A DNA stretch of 64,000 nt from Spodoptera frugiperda (lineage: Eukaryota > Arthropoda > Insecta > Lepidoptera > Noctuidae): the NCBI RefSeq assembly GCF_023101765.2, contig NC_064239.1, positions 13,474,315 through 13,538,314 on the forward strand, given 5' to 3'. This document shows, in pieces, positions 24,601 through 39,600 of this stretch. A program made the position numbers and the translations under genes. Every line of letters starts with the position of its first letter. Position 1 is the stretch's first letter. The notes beneath the pieces were generated by a model, which did not search any database, was not told the origin of the DNA, and saw nothing but the letters and a program-made list of their open reading frames with translations.

Positions 24601-27600
24601 ACGTGACGCCCCTTTTAACCGCGTCCGGCTGTAGCGTTATCACTACCGCCGCGGTTTTAGGGGCGACAAGCATTGCCGCAGCGCGCTTCTCCTTGCGCCG
24701 CTGCTGCCGCCGCTGCCGCTGTTCCTTTTTGCGGCGCTTTCGTCCCTCCTTGGCAGCCCTCCTAGCCTCTCCAACCACGTGCCATTGGCCGCCATCAACA
24801 GGAGAATCCGATACTGGGGTAGGCTCTACTCCGGTTGGGGCAACAGCCGGCTGATTCACTGTGCCCCTGCGCCTACGACCTATCGGCGCCTTGGCAGCTG
24901 GTGCAGCCGGAGCCTGCGCTGGCGAGGCTACCAGCTCTCTCGCCGGCGGTTGGCCTTGAGCAGAGCGGCTTGACTGACCAGAATTGGTCGCCGCTGCAGC
25001 TGCAAAGGTTTTTGGCGCTCTTTGACTCGCTGCTAGTGGGGGGCGGAGGATCCTGCCCTCCAGCACGTCAAAACGTTGCTGGAACGCAGCCATTTCCCGC
25101 CGCACTAGGCCGATCATGTCAGCCTCCGTTGACTGTGAAGGCTGGCCTCGACCTCCACGAGCAGCGGCGAGCTCGGCCTTAGCCGACCGAAGCTCGGCCT
25201 CCATAGCCGCATTGGAGGCTGTCAACCGGGCCATTTCCCGCCGCATCTCCCCCAGCTCTTTTTGCAAGGCGGTCATCTGCCGCCCTGCTGCTAAAGGCGC
25301 CCCGTTTTGCCGAGCGGCCTTCATAATAGTAGCCTTCGCGTGTCTCAGCACTCCGTTTCGGGCGTTCTGGGACTTCTGTCCAGCCACCATACGGAGTGCC
25401 TCCATAACCGCCTTGCGAAGGCTAACCTCGCCAGTTACACCAATATTCTGGCCTACTGAGCCCTCGCCACCAGACACCTCCATTTCAGAGGAGTCGGCTT
25501 CCGTTGGTTCGGCCTGAGTAGTGGGTACCAGCCTTTCACTGCCCTTTCTTTTACCCCTTCCCCGCGAGGCCGTAGGGATTTTAGGGGCTGGGGCCTCCTG
25601 CTCGTTGGAGGACGGCCCTCGACCCTCCTCCAACCTGGGACGTTTAAACGTCCCCCTTTTCGGGCGCTGCGAGCTCACGCTGCGCAGTGAGCAAGCGCCT
25701 GATGCGGATGAGGAATCGGACTCAGAGCCCGACACCCTCCGACTTGGGGCCCGTACGGCCCAAGGGAAACAGAGCCACTCCGGCTCTCTCCAGCAACAGC
25801 AAGCGAGCTGAGCTCACTTGCCCTCTCCTTCTCATTCGATGGTGGTTTTAAAAAGGTTTTATTTTTTGACTTCTCCATATAAGTCCCACGAGTATGGGGG
25901 AAATAAACGGTCCGCCCAGGCAGTGCCCCCTGTACCTGGGTAAGTGTAAATTTAGTACTCAACTAGAGGGTCCACCGGTCCCCTAGCTGGGGGTGCGCTC
26001 GCGACTGACTCTACTCCTCAGCCATGCATACCCTCGCCGCGCACCAGAACTTGGTATTGGAGGAATTTTTTATAGAGGTTATCTTCCTCGCGGTCCGGGC
26101 GACCAAGCCAAGACCGTCGTCCCGTTCCAAGTCATGCAACCATGAACTCTTCGCGGATTACGACTTCGACGGCTGCAGTCGAGGCACTACTTGTGTCCCG
26201 ATGCTACTCGTTGGCAGGGTGAGTGCACAACGAGCACCGCCCTTGTTTCTCCACCACGTTCTCTGCTAAACTCAGAGAAACGGGCGGAAAAACGTCCCCA
26301 CGGAAGCACAGGCCTCGTGCCAACACAAAGCCCGCCGCCTCCAGAACCCATCCTGGGTTCGCCCGCCCCGTCCAGAAGTTAGCTACGGGCAATAGCCACT
26401 CCAACCCTATCACCCCCGTTAGGGAGACTATCACCCGTACCCAGGGTGCACCACGGGGAGGTCTTCTGGCACCGCACCCCTCACCATCTGCCCTATCTTA
26501 GACAAATAGATAGAATAAAAAAACGTCGTGAAAGTATCGTTACATCACTTTGCATGACCAAAAATGTACTAGTCCGTACTATCTTACAAAACCTACTTTA
26601 TGAGCTTAATTGCATAGCCTAAAATATTGCACCAGTCAACACAGCTTAAGGCAGTTGTCCCACTGGCAACGATGAACGAGTAACGAGTAGAGCTAGAACT
26701 AGAAACGAGTGAAAACGAGTGAAAACAAAAACAAACAAGTGAAGTGAGCACTCGCCGGCAGTGTGAACAGTCAGCGATCAACTATTTGTATATGCATCTC
26801 TTTTGTTTACACGGAAAGTATATCTATTGTACGTTTCTTGAGCGAGAAAATAGCCGATAGTTAGTCGTTCACTCGCCGTTGGTGGGACAACTGCCTAACA
26901 GTATACAAGCCTAAGCTCATAAGCCATCAAGTTGAAACAATACAGACGTGCAAATCCGTCATGTGTTGGAACATAGACAGGCCAGTCGACAGGTGATCTT
27001 ATTAGCAGATTCGTGTGCCGTGAGTTGAGTACTGACAATCAAATCATGTCAATCTACGTTCAAGCTCAATGATTTTCGTCCTACTATAAATCAAGAAGTA
27101 CAATAAAGGTTTTTAAACCTTTATTGTTTTGTATATCGCTATGTAGAGCGGTACCCGTTGTTGAATACCTAGTTAGCAAGCAGCCTAAAATAAATATAAT
27201 TACTAGATTCCATAATACCTGAAATATTTCAGATGCTAAATACCAAATCAAACAAAGCGTTTTGCTTAAAAATTTTTCGTACTATAATGGTGACCTTGAA
27301 TAGCATGGAAATTCCCAAGTTAAAATGAAGGCAAATATTTTATTAAACAAGTGGATATTTGTAACTAAATGAGGATTAACTAAACTATTACGAATTTAAT
27401 CCCCACATGACATGATTGGTGGTCGGTTGGGTTGTCGTATTCGTATATGGTATAAGAACTAATCATATCACGACCATATACGAATACGACAACCCAAGCC
27501 TAAAACATTTCAAGAGTTTAAAAATAGGGTTAGGCAGTAGAAACCTTTTTCGAAACTAGGTTGGGGTCAACACCGAGTCTTAATCAGATACTCGGAATGA

Positions 27601-30600
27601 CTATCAAAGATTGTATGATAATGCAGACCGACACGAAACCATGGAACACGGAACCAACACTTAACAACATGTGGCTAAGAAACATGAAAACCAACATAAC
27701 ATCATATATTTATGCCCAAGAACAGGTGATCATCACCTCATCATCCCCAAAATTGCTGATGCTTTAATATCATAACAGATACATTAATGTTCTTCGTGCC
27801 GTTATTTTAGTGACTTGGTAACTTAAGGGCGAGCAATATGAGCAAAATTATTATTAAAAGCACTTTTCCTGTGCTCTGAAACCCTAGCTTCACAGTAAAA
27901 GTGTTTCAAAGTGCACCTACACCTATGTAGGTAGGGTAGGCAGTAGGTAGGTACTGGAACACGAGCTAGTTGGTGGTTACAACATAGCGTGTCTGCTATC
28001 GTGCTAACTCCAACTGGTGCTAGATTACCGGCATTAACATAAATAAAGAGCTGAGCCGCCATGATTCATACGAGTACTAGCGAAGTGGTGGTGCGCGCAA
28101 GGGGACATGCTGGGCCCAACGCGGTTTGTTGGTGAACTATTGTGTTAATGTAGGTTAGACCATACTGAATACAGACAGACTAGGACAGACAAGTAGTTAA
28201 TTACCTAACTGTCGTACTGAGAGACATTTAATAATTAGTTTCTGAACAAATTCTTAGTAACGATTTCGTTCTTAAAACTATAGCTAAAGATTGGGCTAGG
28301 TAACCATTAAATGACTCTGAGTACGGCGATACGGTAGACAGTAAGTTTATAAAGAATGATATAGACGTCATAATAGATTAACTTAACAATAAAAGATGTC
28401 AAATTAAGAAGCACAATTGAACAATACAAATTGTTCATAAAGCATTTCCAAGTCGGCATTTCCCCTAATTCATTACAATTACAAAGGAATACATCATAAC
28501 GTTGAAATAGGCAGCATTATAGTAAAGCAGAGAGAATATAAAATGAATGCCATTATTCTTTGTTACTCTATCGAATCTGTGAGTTTGCAATTTTCCGCGC
28601 GAGGAAATACGTCATAAATCATAAGCCGGGGTTTCCTCCAGCCTTCCATGTAATGCAGCGTGCTCTAAGTCTGTATCCACACTTACCACCGACGGAACAT
28701 TTTGCACAGCTGAACTTCCAATATTTGTTGGTGTAACAAAATGCATTACTATCTTTACTTTAGTCCACAAACCCACTGCATGAAGACAAGAAACCTACTT
28801 TAATCTCAATGTTTATAAAAGTTAGCAATAAACTGTTGGTTTAGATAACAATTGCTTTTTATATCCACTTTCAAATTGCTATATGATGTTGATCAATGAT
28901 AGCCAAACCCTTAGTTTTTATGTTCATCGTCAAATGTTCGCATTATCTATATTTTTATATTTTACGATACGAGGGCTGGAAGTAATAAAATGAAATCACA
29001 ATATTAAGTTCATGGCTTGTTCTGCACATTACCTACTACTATTCCTGTTTTTTTGTCAAAAAATTTCCTAAATATTCAGTTTCTTTAGAAAAGGTGCAAG
29101 TAATACCTAAATAATATTTTTTAATCAGTTCAACTCTGTCTACTAAGCCGTTTCGTTTGATATCCATAATTGAAGTAGTTGCTGAAAAAAATAGCTTATA
29201 TTGTATCGTCATCAAGATTATATAGAGTGTGCACGAAATATAAATCAGATCGATCTGTTGTTAGGAAGGGATTAAAATCCGATTAACTAAAAACAAACAA
29301 TCAAACGTGGCAAGCTAAACAATACCGGCCAAAAACGCGTTAATTTCTGGATGTGCGATAGGAATCATTTCTTTTATTTTCTGATACTCCTCAGAAACCA
29401 GAAGGTTACAAAGCCGTCTCACATCATTACAACTCTTTAAATCTTTACGTGTATCATATAACTGTCAATACTCAAAATCAGATCAGTACCCTTCACCGAA
29501 GTCAATCATGTCTGTCAAAAATCTCTCACCTCCCTAACGACTCGTCACTCCTCCAAATCAAGGAAGTTGTGCAGTAATAAAAGGGTGTAAGTCCCTCGGT
29601 ACAAGTTACGAGCATGTTTACGAGGGAATATCAACAGCTTCCACGTTATTTAGATTGCACGCCAACATTATTTATTTATACCTTACAGAAATGCGGTTGT
29701 TGGTTTCTGGAGGATGCTTCAGATTTAGGTCATACTTTTGGAGGCTTTAATTATTTGTATCTATATTTGTTGCTTCATAAAGAAAATTATTTTCCGCTTT
29801 GTAACGAGCAGGCAGTGTCGAAAAATTTTACTCAGACTTTTCAAAAGTGCCTTTTCAAGCATTACTCAAAACAAAAAATGCTTTGACTTTAAACCAAAAA
29901 CTACATTTAGAGCCGAGAGCTATTTTTAGCCTCCTAAAAGGAATATTTTCCCAAAACTTTTACATTCCTGTACCTTTTATATTGAAGCAGTGTTCCAGTT
30001 ACATCCAGAAATATAAATACATTGTCTGTCTGCCTGGCAGCGCAGCCAGACACACGAAATATTAATCACAGAGCTGTCATGCGGTCGGAGCTGAATCCCC
30101 AACTTTCTGCTGAAGCATATCCAATGCTGGGCATACCGTTATTGTTTTAGAAACACCTATTTTACAATGAAATTTACGATTTGTAAAGCAACGATTTAAT
30201 GGTCGTATTAAATTTAGAACAATTAATAATATGAGTAAAGTTCTGATTTGTTTACAAAAGGTATAAAGTAATTGTACTGTTACCGATCTCATACAAATAT
30301 GCAAACTTTGATAAATGGGAAAACTATATCCCAAATCCTAATTGCAGGAATTAAAAATTGAAAAAAATTGGTGTACTTTAATCTTAATAGCATAGTAAGC
30401 TTGGTATGAAGCCAACCCGCATGCAGCAAGCGTGGTGATTAATACTCAAATCTTCTCCGTGTGAGAAGAGGTCTTTGGTCAGCAGTGGACACTTATAGGC
30501 TGTTGATGATGATGATGATGATAAAGCTTGATATTAAACCTAATATCACAGTATAACAGATGTAGGTACCTAAAATGTAACAAAAATATAGGTACAGCTG

Positions 30601-33600
30601 ATGTCGCCCAAAGCTTAGCAAAACTTTTTATTGAACGGAGATTTATCTTGGAGTTTGTGTGACGTAACGAATACAGCCAGACACCAGATACAACTGTCAG
30701 TGCTTTGAAGAATCGGTTTTCAATACTTTACTGATGAATTCCTTGACCGGATTTATAAAGATATTAGCAATGAGACTGGTAGTCTGGTAGCCTGATTTTT
30801 TTACTTCATTATGAAAGAGTTTAACTATATTGCTGTTTTGATATTTTTTATGGGAATAAGCCGGTAAATAAGCTGTCGGATCAGAATCGGCGCAGCCCAT
30901 GGGCATTCGAAATACCCGAGGCGTTACAAGTGCGTAACCGGCCGTTTACGGGTCAGGTATTATATTTACAAATTATTCATATTAATCCATAAAATCGAAC
31001 CTTAAACAGAGGAATCATAAAATTCAAACGTTGAGCTAAATATTCCACGGGGATTGGTTTTAGGAGATCACGTCCTGAGTTTTTTACTTATTAATAACGA
31101 ACTTGAAATATGGCTTTCAATCGTCACTTTTATATGTTTATTTTTAAGTTTAAATAGTTCCACGTTCGTTGTATTAATGGGAGGACATTAAATATATTAT
31201 CATTACAAATAAATACAGTGTCATTTAGAAAATCCCATTCCAAGAAATGTGTGCCAAGCAATAATATTTAACCCAAATCCTCAAATAACATAAAACACAA
31301 TCCACATTTACCCTTAATACCCAATTCAGAGAATTATGTGTAAATCGCAAACATATCAGTAATACTCTTAAACTGAAGCAATAGGTTCTGTATTACTGTT
31401 CCCGAGAGATTCATAAACAAGGCTCCTAAACAAGCAAGACCCGAAACAAACAGACTACTTGGGACAATTATAACTTGAACTACAATCTTGAGTAACAATT
31501 TGTCTGAGAAATTACTGGGGACCTAATTTTGGTATGACATAACCACATGCATTTTCTTCTCCTGAAAGGTAGGGGTGCATATTTGAACACCTGTCTTTGC
31601 GTTCTCGATTATAAATCCTATAGAGACTGTGACTGTTGCAATAAATCTAGAATCGAAATATTTTTATAATAACTATCGTGAGATAGGGAGTCTTTATCTA
31701 TGTACGTTCTAGGACTCGAAACTAGTAGAGCTTTTCTCAATTAATGTACGTGAGTAAACCGTGATTTTTAGTTAATATAAATATTCGAACTAATATTTAA
31801 TAATGTTTTTCCAGACTCTCGAATCGTCCTTGGAGTCTCTTGTAGAGCAGTAATATTTTGTAAACACTTGAGAAACGAGACAGTGTAATTTTCAATTTTA
31901 TTGTTGAAAATAATATCGAAAGCTCCAGTATATCTTGTGAGATTTGAGACCAAATTACTGGTAACAGCTGCGTATTTTCCCGCGCAAATGGAGTCAATTT
32001 GGAGATACGTATTTTTATACCTTCTCGCATCTTCGTAGGTATACAAATGTTTCACATTATAGAGAAGAATGAACGCTTGGATGATGTAGAAAGATGGTAA
32101 TCGGTGTTTGATTTTTTTGTGACGTTTGATCAACTCAAGGACTTACAAATGATAGAAAAAAATACGTTCTATTGAAGAAAAGTATGATAGACTATTATTA
32201 AATAAAATTGCGCGTGGCTTTTCATTAACTCTTTACTATACATAGGTTAGATATAAATACTACAACAATCTTGTCAATAATTTTAAAATACTTAAACTAC
32301 GACCTTACTAATATTTTTCAGTGATTAGGAAAACAGGATAAGTTCAATTATATTATAATGAAACCTGAAAATACAAGCTTAAGAAAGTAAGGTATGTTAA
32401 GGTACTTCGCGTGAAAGGTGAAAACAATTTCACGATAAGTACCTGTCCTACACTGTCAATACAAGATTTCGTGATCGGTCATCAAGTGGAAACTATTTAC
32501 CTACTGGAGACATTAATTGTTTATTAAGTTTACCATTGTTTACTACTAAAATATGTAGAACAAGATTTAAATATGCCTACTGTGTAAAATGCGCATAAGG
32601 TGATATTTTACAGACTAGACCAATGAAGCACTTTAAGATGTGATTACATAGAGCACAGACAGAATAAAAAAAAAATCAGCAAAGAAACCAAAATCAAAAT
32701 GAACTCCTCAGAACTTACAACATAAATGTCAAACAAGCCTATAAAGACATTCCAAAAACATGAAGAATTCCTTCGAGCGAATCAGAACACTTCATATGTG
32801 AAAAACGTCTTTTGCAGTTACCAGGAATTCAATGGAGCGCGAAAGATTGCCATATATCAGGCGTAGGGACGTGAGCCGATAGCATCCAACCTTCCCTGTC
32901 TAAGTGAAAATGAGGATAAATCTCGGACCTTTTTTCATAAAACCTTCATGATACGAGGATGAGTTGAAAGATCGGGTTTTGCGCCGGGATTTACTTTTGA
33001 TTGCCATTTTGCGAGCACGTGTTACCTCAAGGCCCCGAGGTATGCAAATGTCTTATGTGGTGGTAACCTTCAGTATAAACCATTATGCTTAAGAAGCCTG
33101 AATCTATCCAGGTTCCTGCCTTGAATAAAGGTAATCAATGACCATTTTGTTCCTTCGTAGTAAAGTTGGGTATTGTCTAATAGTGGGAAAGTTACAAGCT
33201 GACATAATTTCTATACTGTATCAATTAAGACAAAGGTTGCAGGTGACTGACGTACTGCAAGCCAGCAAAATATGAATATTTAATACGCCACAGTTCCAGA
33301 ATATAGTATCGGTCTCGGTGTCGGTAGCTCAGCAAGTTGAAGTGAATTTAGTGGTCCATTCTATTTTCTGCCAGTCTCAATACGGAATAACTTAAGTTTT
33401 TATTTCAAGAATTTTATCATTTGAGAATGCTTTCTGATTTAAGTTTAGCATTCACTTGAATTCTTCAACTTTTATAATGGTATTTATTTGTAATGATGAC
33501 TCTTCGATGCGTCCTAGCTATTTATCACCTAAAACGTGTTCAACTCAAGCCAACTGATGGAATTAAAATCACTCCTATTCAAATAACTAAAATCACTCCT

Positions 33601-36600
33601 ATTCAAATAACTACTAACTTTATAAAAGAAATTAACGAATCTGGATGACCTGAAAATATAATGTACACGAGCAGACTACGTTAGGTAATATCCAATTCCT
33701 ACTTTAGAACTCGGTGCACTAGTTTCGCAAAACTTGTTGAAAAGAGCCAGTTTAACTTTGTGAAGACACGAAAATTTTAAAAGAGACAGATTCATCTCAA
33801 GTTGGGCTGGCAAATGAAGTTCCATTCATCACTGAAAAGTTGATGTAGCCGGATGAATGTTAAATTATTGTAAATAGCTATCTGTAGCTATTAATAGTAG
33901 GGGTGTTTATTCGGTGGTAGTCATGATAGGAACTGGCTTGAGAGATGATTGACCTGATTGTAACGTACAAACTGGTAAATTAAGCTATCCTTATATACTA
34001 ATACATTTTGAACTTCATTGCTTTGTTATAAAGTTAATAAAATCCGGGCTAAACCAAGAAACAAGTAGAAAAGCTCCTGTGAGAAATACACGTCAGAGCG
34101 CAATTTAATTTGCACAAAGATTACATCGTCGGCAGATAACCCACGTTCAAAGTTCAGCAGTAATAGAGTCAAGATCAAGGATCCTCTCCAATATTAAGTA
34201 ACCAAATCCCAAAGTTAAAAATTTCAATACCCTTTGTAGTTGCAAAAAGGATGGCGCAAGCAATGAATATGAAAACGCGTTGGATCGTTAAAGAGCATCG
34301 CGCCCAGATTGTGTTTTTGTCGTAAATTTTAAATGTAATATTCTGAAGCGAACAGGCCAGATGATTGCCCTTTTTTAATTTCTAAAACACTCGCTTTTTC
34401 CTGTTTCTGGTCCCAGTTAAAGGGCACGATTTGATACCCAAATAAAGTCATGATCCGTGGCTCATTGACGCGGGTCTTAAAGGCGCACAATTGTAGGAGG
34501 GTTCCAAACTCAATTTCGAAAAGGTCAAACAAAACATGACAGGAATTTGGTATTGTTTGTTATTCTACGATTCCTTTATTGCCAGTTTGCAGTGGAAGTT
34601 TTAGCAGATTGCCGTATTTCCTGTGGGAGTCCGTACGCCTACATACAGCACATACGTTGTACTCGACATGGGCGAGAGTTTCCGTAAAACGCAAGCCAAG
34701 AATTGAATACGAAATGTACCTATACAAATTTTTGCAAAATTTTCTAAGCTTCCAGTAAAATATGGCGGAAGCTGCTGGCTGGCTGAACCTCCGGCTGAAG
34801 CTTGGTTATGCATAAATGCCTTACACTATCACGTTTGCTATTTGCAAACCTTCAGATTTCCATTTATAATACTGTGTTGCGTTTTGTTCTTGTTTCTGAA
34901 ATTGGATTTTTCTTTTAAATCGTCATAGGATATGACGCCTATCTGTAAACTAATATATGCTCCCAAATAGAAAAAATGGGGCCCTAATACTAAGACTCCG
35001 TAGTCCGCGCAAAAAAACAGATTTAGACAGATCCCTAAAAACTTTCCGAGTTCACCCTTCCACTTCACAAACAGCAGCCTCTACGTTAAAAATAGCCTTT
35101 GGAGACATCAATCCGGAGTTTTCAAAGTGGCTTCGTGACGTACCTGTGGTGGAAGATAGCTGAATGAGGAGACCGAGGCATTGTCACCGCTCCGACAGCC
35201 GACGGCCTAACAAAGGGAGGCGCTTGTATCAAAATTGACATACTTTCAACAAAAGCTCGGCTGTCGGCCCGTCGACGCGGAATACTCTGAATTGAGATAT
35301 GCCAGCTTGTTGTGAATATTCACTATGCAAATAATAAGTTTATTGAATTTTACACCTGACCTGGATAACTGTATGGGCGATGCTTATAATATTTGCGGTC
35401 AATTCTTTCATTTCATATTAACGGTAAATTGATGTACCGTTTACTTGATGTAAGTACTTAAACCGCTTACTCATATTTACTAGTGTCACAAGTTTATTAT
35501 TATAACGTTACTTTTAATATTTCACCATCAAAACTTGTTTTACTTCAATATTCCTTCGTAGACTAACTTTTAGCTTTTTGTGGCAAAAATATCGGTGTAT
35601 ATAAATTAGGAGTATCCGCAACATAAATCGGAAGTTGGACAAAAAGTGTTGAAGTTTTTGTGTCCACAACCCGTGTTCCGTTATCCTCGACATGTCAAGT
35701 GGAAATGTGAAGGTCACGAGCGTCTGGAGGCGATGTTGTTGGCACATGTCCGACACGCTATCTCTTTGATTTATTCCCATACACGTTACTTACTTACTGC
35801 TCGCTCCAATAGGCTAGTTGCTAGCCACTCTAGATACGTCTCTAATAAATCAAACAAATAGCTTTTGATAAATATACGAGTAGGGAGGGAGTACCAAGTA
35901 AGAATTCAGTTCTTTAAGATATTAATTATAACGGTTAAATCTCGGATTCCTAATTCAAAAATTACTTTTAAACACGTACGGATTTACATACAGAAATCAA
36001 CAGTAGTAGGTGAATATTACTAAACTTACATTTATCTATCATAATAATAATATCATTTGCATTTCAATTACTTCATTAACTTGAAATACTTTATATTTTT
36101 AGAAGATCTGGTGGGTGTTCTACTTGGGTTTACCGCTGCTAGCAGCGGACATTTAAGGTTTTACGTCACCGAACCAATTTCCTTAATGTTCTGCAGTAGA
36201 TGCGACTACCGACTAGCCGAAATGTTAATTTCCTCTTGAACAGAACTTTCCTAATAGAATTCTTGAATCTGGTGAGTTTAATGAGTTGAACTATTACGTA
36301 GACAAGATTATTCGTTCCTTACATAAGTGACGACCAATCTATATTACTTATATTAATCAACTTTAAAATCTACTTACATATAAATTGTCTTAATTACCTA
36401 CTACCTGTCCTGAACCTTAAGTTATAGTTATTATTTCTTAAACACCGGAATTATTTAGAAAAGTTATTTCAGATATAGCGTTTCTAGTACGAATTTCAAA
36501 CTGACATGGTCATTAGAACTTAAAACGAGATATTTACCATGTTTATGTCTATGAGTTTCCGATATTTCGGCACTGTTGCAAGCGCCATGGTCACGGATGA

Positions 36601-39600
36601 ACTCACAAAGACTAATAAACATGGTAAATGTCCCATTTTAAGCTGAGAACAATAAAAGTAAATAAAAAAAAAAACGTACTTGGAGTAGGTGTGCTGCAGC
36701 CTGTGCGTGGCCAGCCACTGGCGGAGTACCAGCCTCTGCTGCAGGATCTGTGCAGCGCGGCGCAGCCTCTTCTCCTCCGCCGCCGGCAGCTCCGGCAGCC
36801 GGTCCAGCTGGTCTGGAGACCCGCAGCCAGACAACGTGGAGATGCCTATAATAAAAAAGACACCGAGGTCTAAAATCCCATTCTCAGCAAACAACGTAAC
36901 ATGTATGTCGGTAAATACACAAGCTACTCAATAACAAAAATACATTATCCAGTGAGCGAATATAATAGACATTAACAAATTCCAACATGTAAATCAGTCT
37001 TAATCTGCGCGGATGTGTTGAATAATTCATTTTCAGTAACAATAACCGTGTTACGGCTTAATGGCACCCAGCGTGGGACTATTAACAGCACCGCTTTGTC
37101 ATATAAAACCTCACGTTACGAAGCGATAATGACACTAACCACGTCCATTTATCATTAATCAAGTACAGAAAAGGCTACATTTGCAAAAGTTCGGTTATCG
37201 TTCAAAAAACTGAACATGTAGGCTTAATGGCGCCCACCGTGGGACACCTAAAAACTCCACAAACAATACAATATACTGGGAGCCACCGATTATAATAGCT
37301 AATAACATTTTAATGCAAAATCCATGTTAAACAACCATTAATAATGTTAAATTACAGTGAGAAAAGCTTTGTTGTGGGTTCGTTGCCTAGCAACGGCGCG
37401 CCCTTGACCTTGGGACTAATGGTACGGCGTTACGACAAGAAAGTTGCTGGTTATTACGTCAAAAGTGTATTTGTGTTGTTATATCGCGATACACACACAC
37501 ACACACAAAACGGACTATGTAATAAACACGAAGCCTCGAATTATAACCGCGCGTCTGATTTGTACTACAGAAAAGTAATAGACAATTACATAACAGCTAA
37601 TCTTCTATTACTCCAACCCACTATCGATCGTAGTATTCACCACACTTTTCTTAGTATTAGAACGTAAATAGAAAACCTTCAATTCTATATGCCACAAAAT
37701 ACCGCAGTACTGTTCATATTAACACATTAGAGGGTAGGTAGTTACTGAACTGTTGCTATTCCAAAATTGATCTGGAACAGTAACTCCCCGGGGCGCTATT
37801 GGTATTGTATTGATATAATGGTTAAGTAATAAAGCCAAAACGTTATGAACCGACCTCAGGATTTGATGTGATCAAGTTACCTACGGAACCAACATTTTCT
37901 TTGCAAACTATTTCTATTTAAGTTTTTCGTTACATTTTTGTGATATTGCGTGTATATGTAAGATACACACGCAATATCATCAAAAATGCTCCGTAACATG
38001 CGTTCATTCTAATTAATTTTGATGAAAAGAAGGACTATACCAAAACATATTGAAACAGTAACGACCGTGACCTTCAAATAAGTCACGCTATCACGTTCAT
38101 GGAAAGAAGACAAACACGCCATGGTATTACGTAACAACATGACAGAAAGGATTAAAGGCAACATTAATCATTTCTAGCCAAAAATAACAAGAAAAGAGAT
38201 AGATACCCTATTCAGAACGCTTAGTACTATTCAAAACCAATTAACAAAACATTTAAAGTTAAACAAAGTAATTAGCTTTTATAGCGGAGCGTCGCGCCAC
38301 GCTCAACCGAATCCTTTAACCTTTAGCCGTATAACACAAAACTTTGTCAACAAACCCCAACTCTTCCACAGCCATAAATTATATTTCACACAAAGAGCCA
38401 ACACCAAAGAATATAATACCATTCAGAAAACTGATAAAAGGGCGTGGAAAACTTGAAAATGCTAGCTTACATGAGACACGCGAGGTTTTAATCTAAGTTG
38501 TAAAGCGGTCTAACCTAGATAGGATCTTTAGATTAAACACGAAAGCGAGGAACACGCCACGATGCCACGATGCCACGGTGGTGCTGTTCCACGATAACAA
38601 GTATTGTAAGTTGCTTCTCATATTGATTTAGTACCTTTAGAACACGGTTTTAAAAGTGAAGAGAAGCCACCCTTGATTACTGATGTCGTTAAATCTTTTG
38701 AACGAAGTGAATTTTCCACCGCGTTCGGAATAAGATTGAACGCTGTGACGTAATGATTTCAAGTCTAAGTGCATACTGCAGCATTGTGTTTTCTGCCATT
38801 CTGAGTTACGTACAAATGCAAGGAAAATGGAGGACGTAAAAATATGTAGCTCAGAAAATAACAGCAAAAACGTATGAAAAGTCTGTGTTTTTAAAAGAAC
38901 AAGCGCTAAACAAACAATTTGTCAATTTGTTAACAACAAACAAAGTTACAAATTGGTTATTGTACAAGAACGAGAGTGGCTTAAATCAGGACAGAAATCA
39001 ATTACCGAGTACGTCAAGTTTTCTTACTTAGCTCGTCAATAAAGGGAAAATGTTTCATAACTTAGCCTTACGTAACTTGATAAAGGGAATCTTTTTCCAA
39101 GAACTTTAAATATGAAGCGCAACCGACGCCCGCTATAATACTGTTAGGAAAAAAACCGAAAACGAGAAAACAAAAAGTTGTGCGTAGTTCGAAATACATG
39201 GAAATCGTTCTAAGCAACAATGAATTATTCAGAGTCGAAATAAGAAGAGATCAGTCTCGAGTTTCAAATATTCAGCAACCATTCGAGTTAGAAACAAACA
39301 GAGAAGTTTGTTTGTGATTCCTACTTCGTCTGAAACCAATTTCAAAATTATCGTAAGTGCTTTCGGTAACTTCTGCTTGGGTGGCACTTAGAGGATCGAT
39401 ACAGTTAGGTTATATTTGAAGTCTACTCTATTGCCTGGCTTTGTTATAGGTGTTTACAGTTCGCTCTCCAATTCAATCACGCCCTTGAACCTGTTTACTT
39501 TACATTGTACAAACTTTGCTTTGACTCAAAAGCCAATTCTTTCGTAACTCCTATTCAAAGAGAAGGGTGTTTCAAAGTGTGTTTAGGCATTATTACGTGA

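Larger units (their letters stand above)
20308..26480 (-). mobile_element. Full-length R1-clade non-LTR retrotransposon
   Basis: 6.2-kb element on the minus strand with two long overlapping frames, a 3' poly(A) of 24 (plus-strand T at 20308-20331) and a perfect 13-bp target duplication TCACCATCTGCCC (20295-20307 and 26481-26493). ORF1 has three CCHC knuckles. ORF2 has an AP endonuclease, reverse transcriptase and a C-terminal Cys/His motif without RNase H, as in the R1 clade. R1 relatives are often site-specific (28S rDNA, telomere repeats), but this one sits in AREL1 intron 2. Confidence 0.93.

Noticed and set aside
24222..24854. 210-codon plus-strand frame opposite LINE ORF1
   Set aside because: Shadow of the GC-rich ORF1 on the other strand.
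33318..33345. tRNA-like B-box words (GGTAGCTCAGCAAG)
   Set aside because: No cloverleaf or acceptor stem can be drawn around them.
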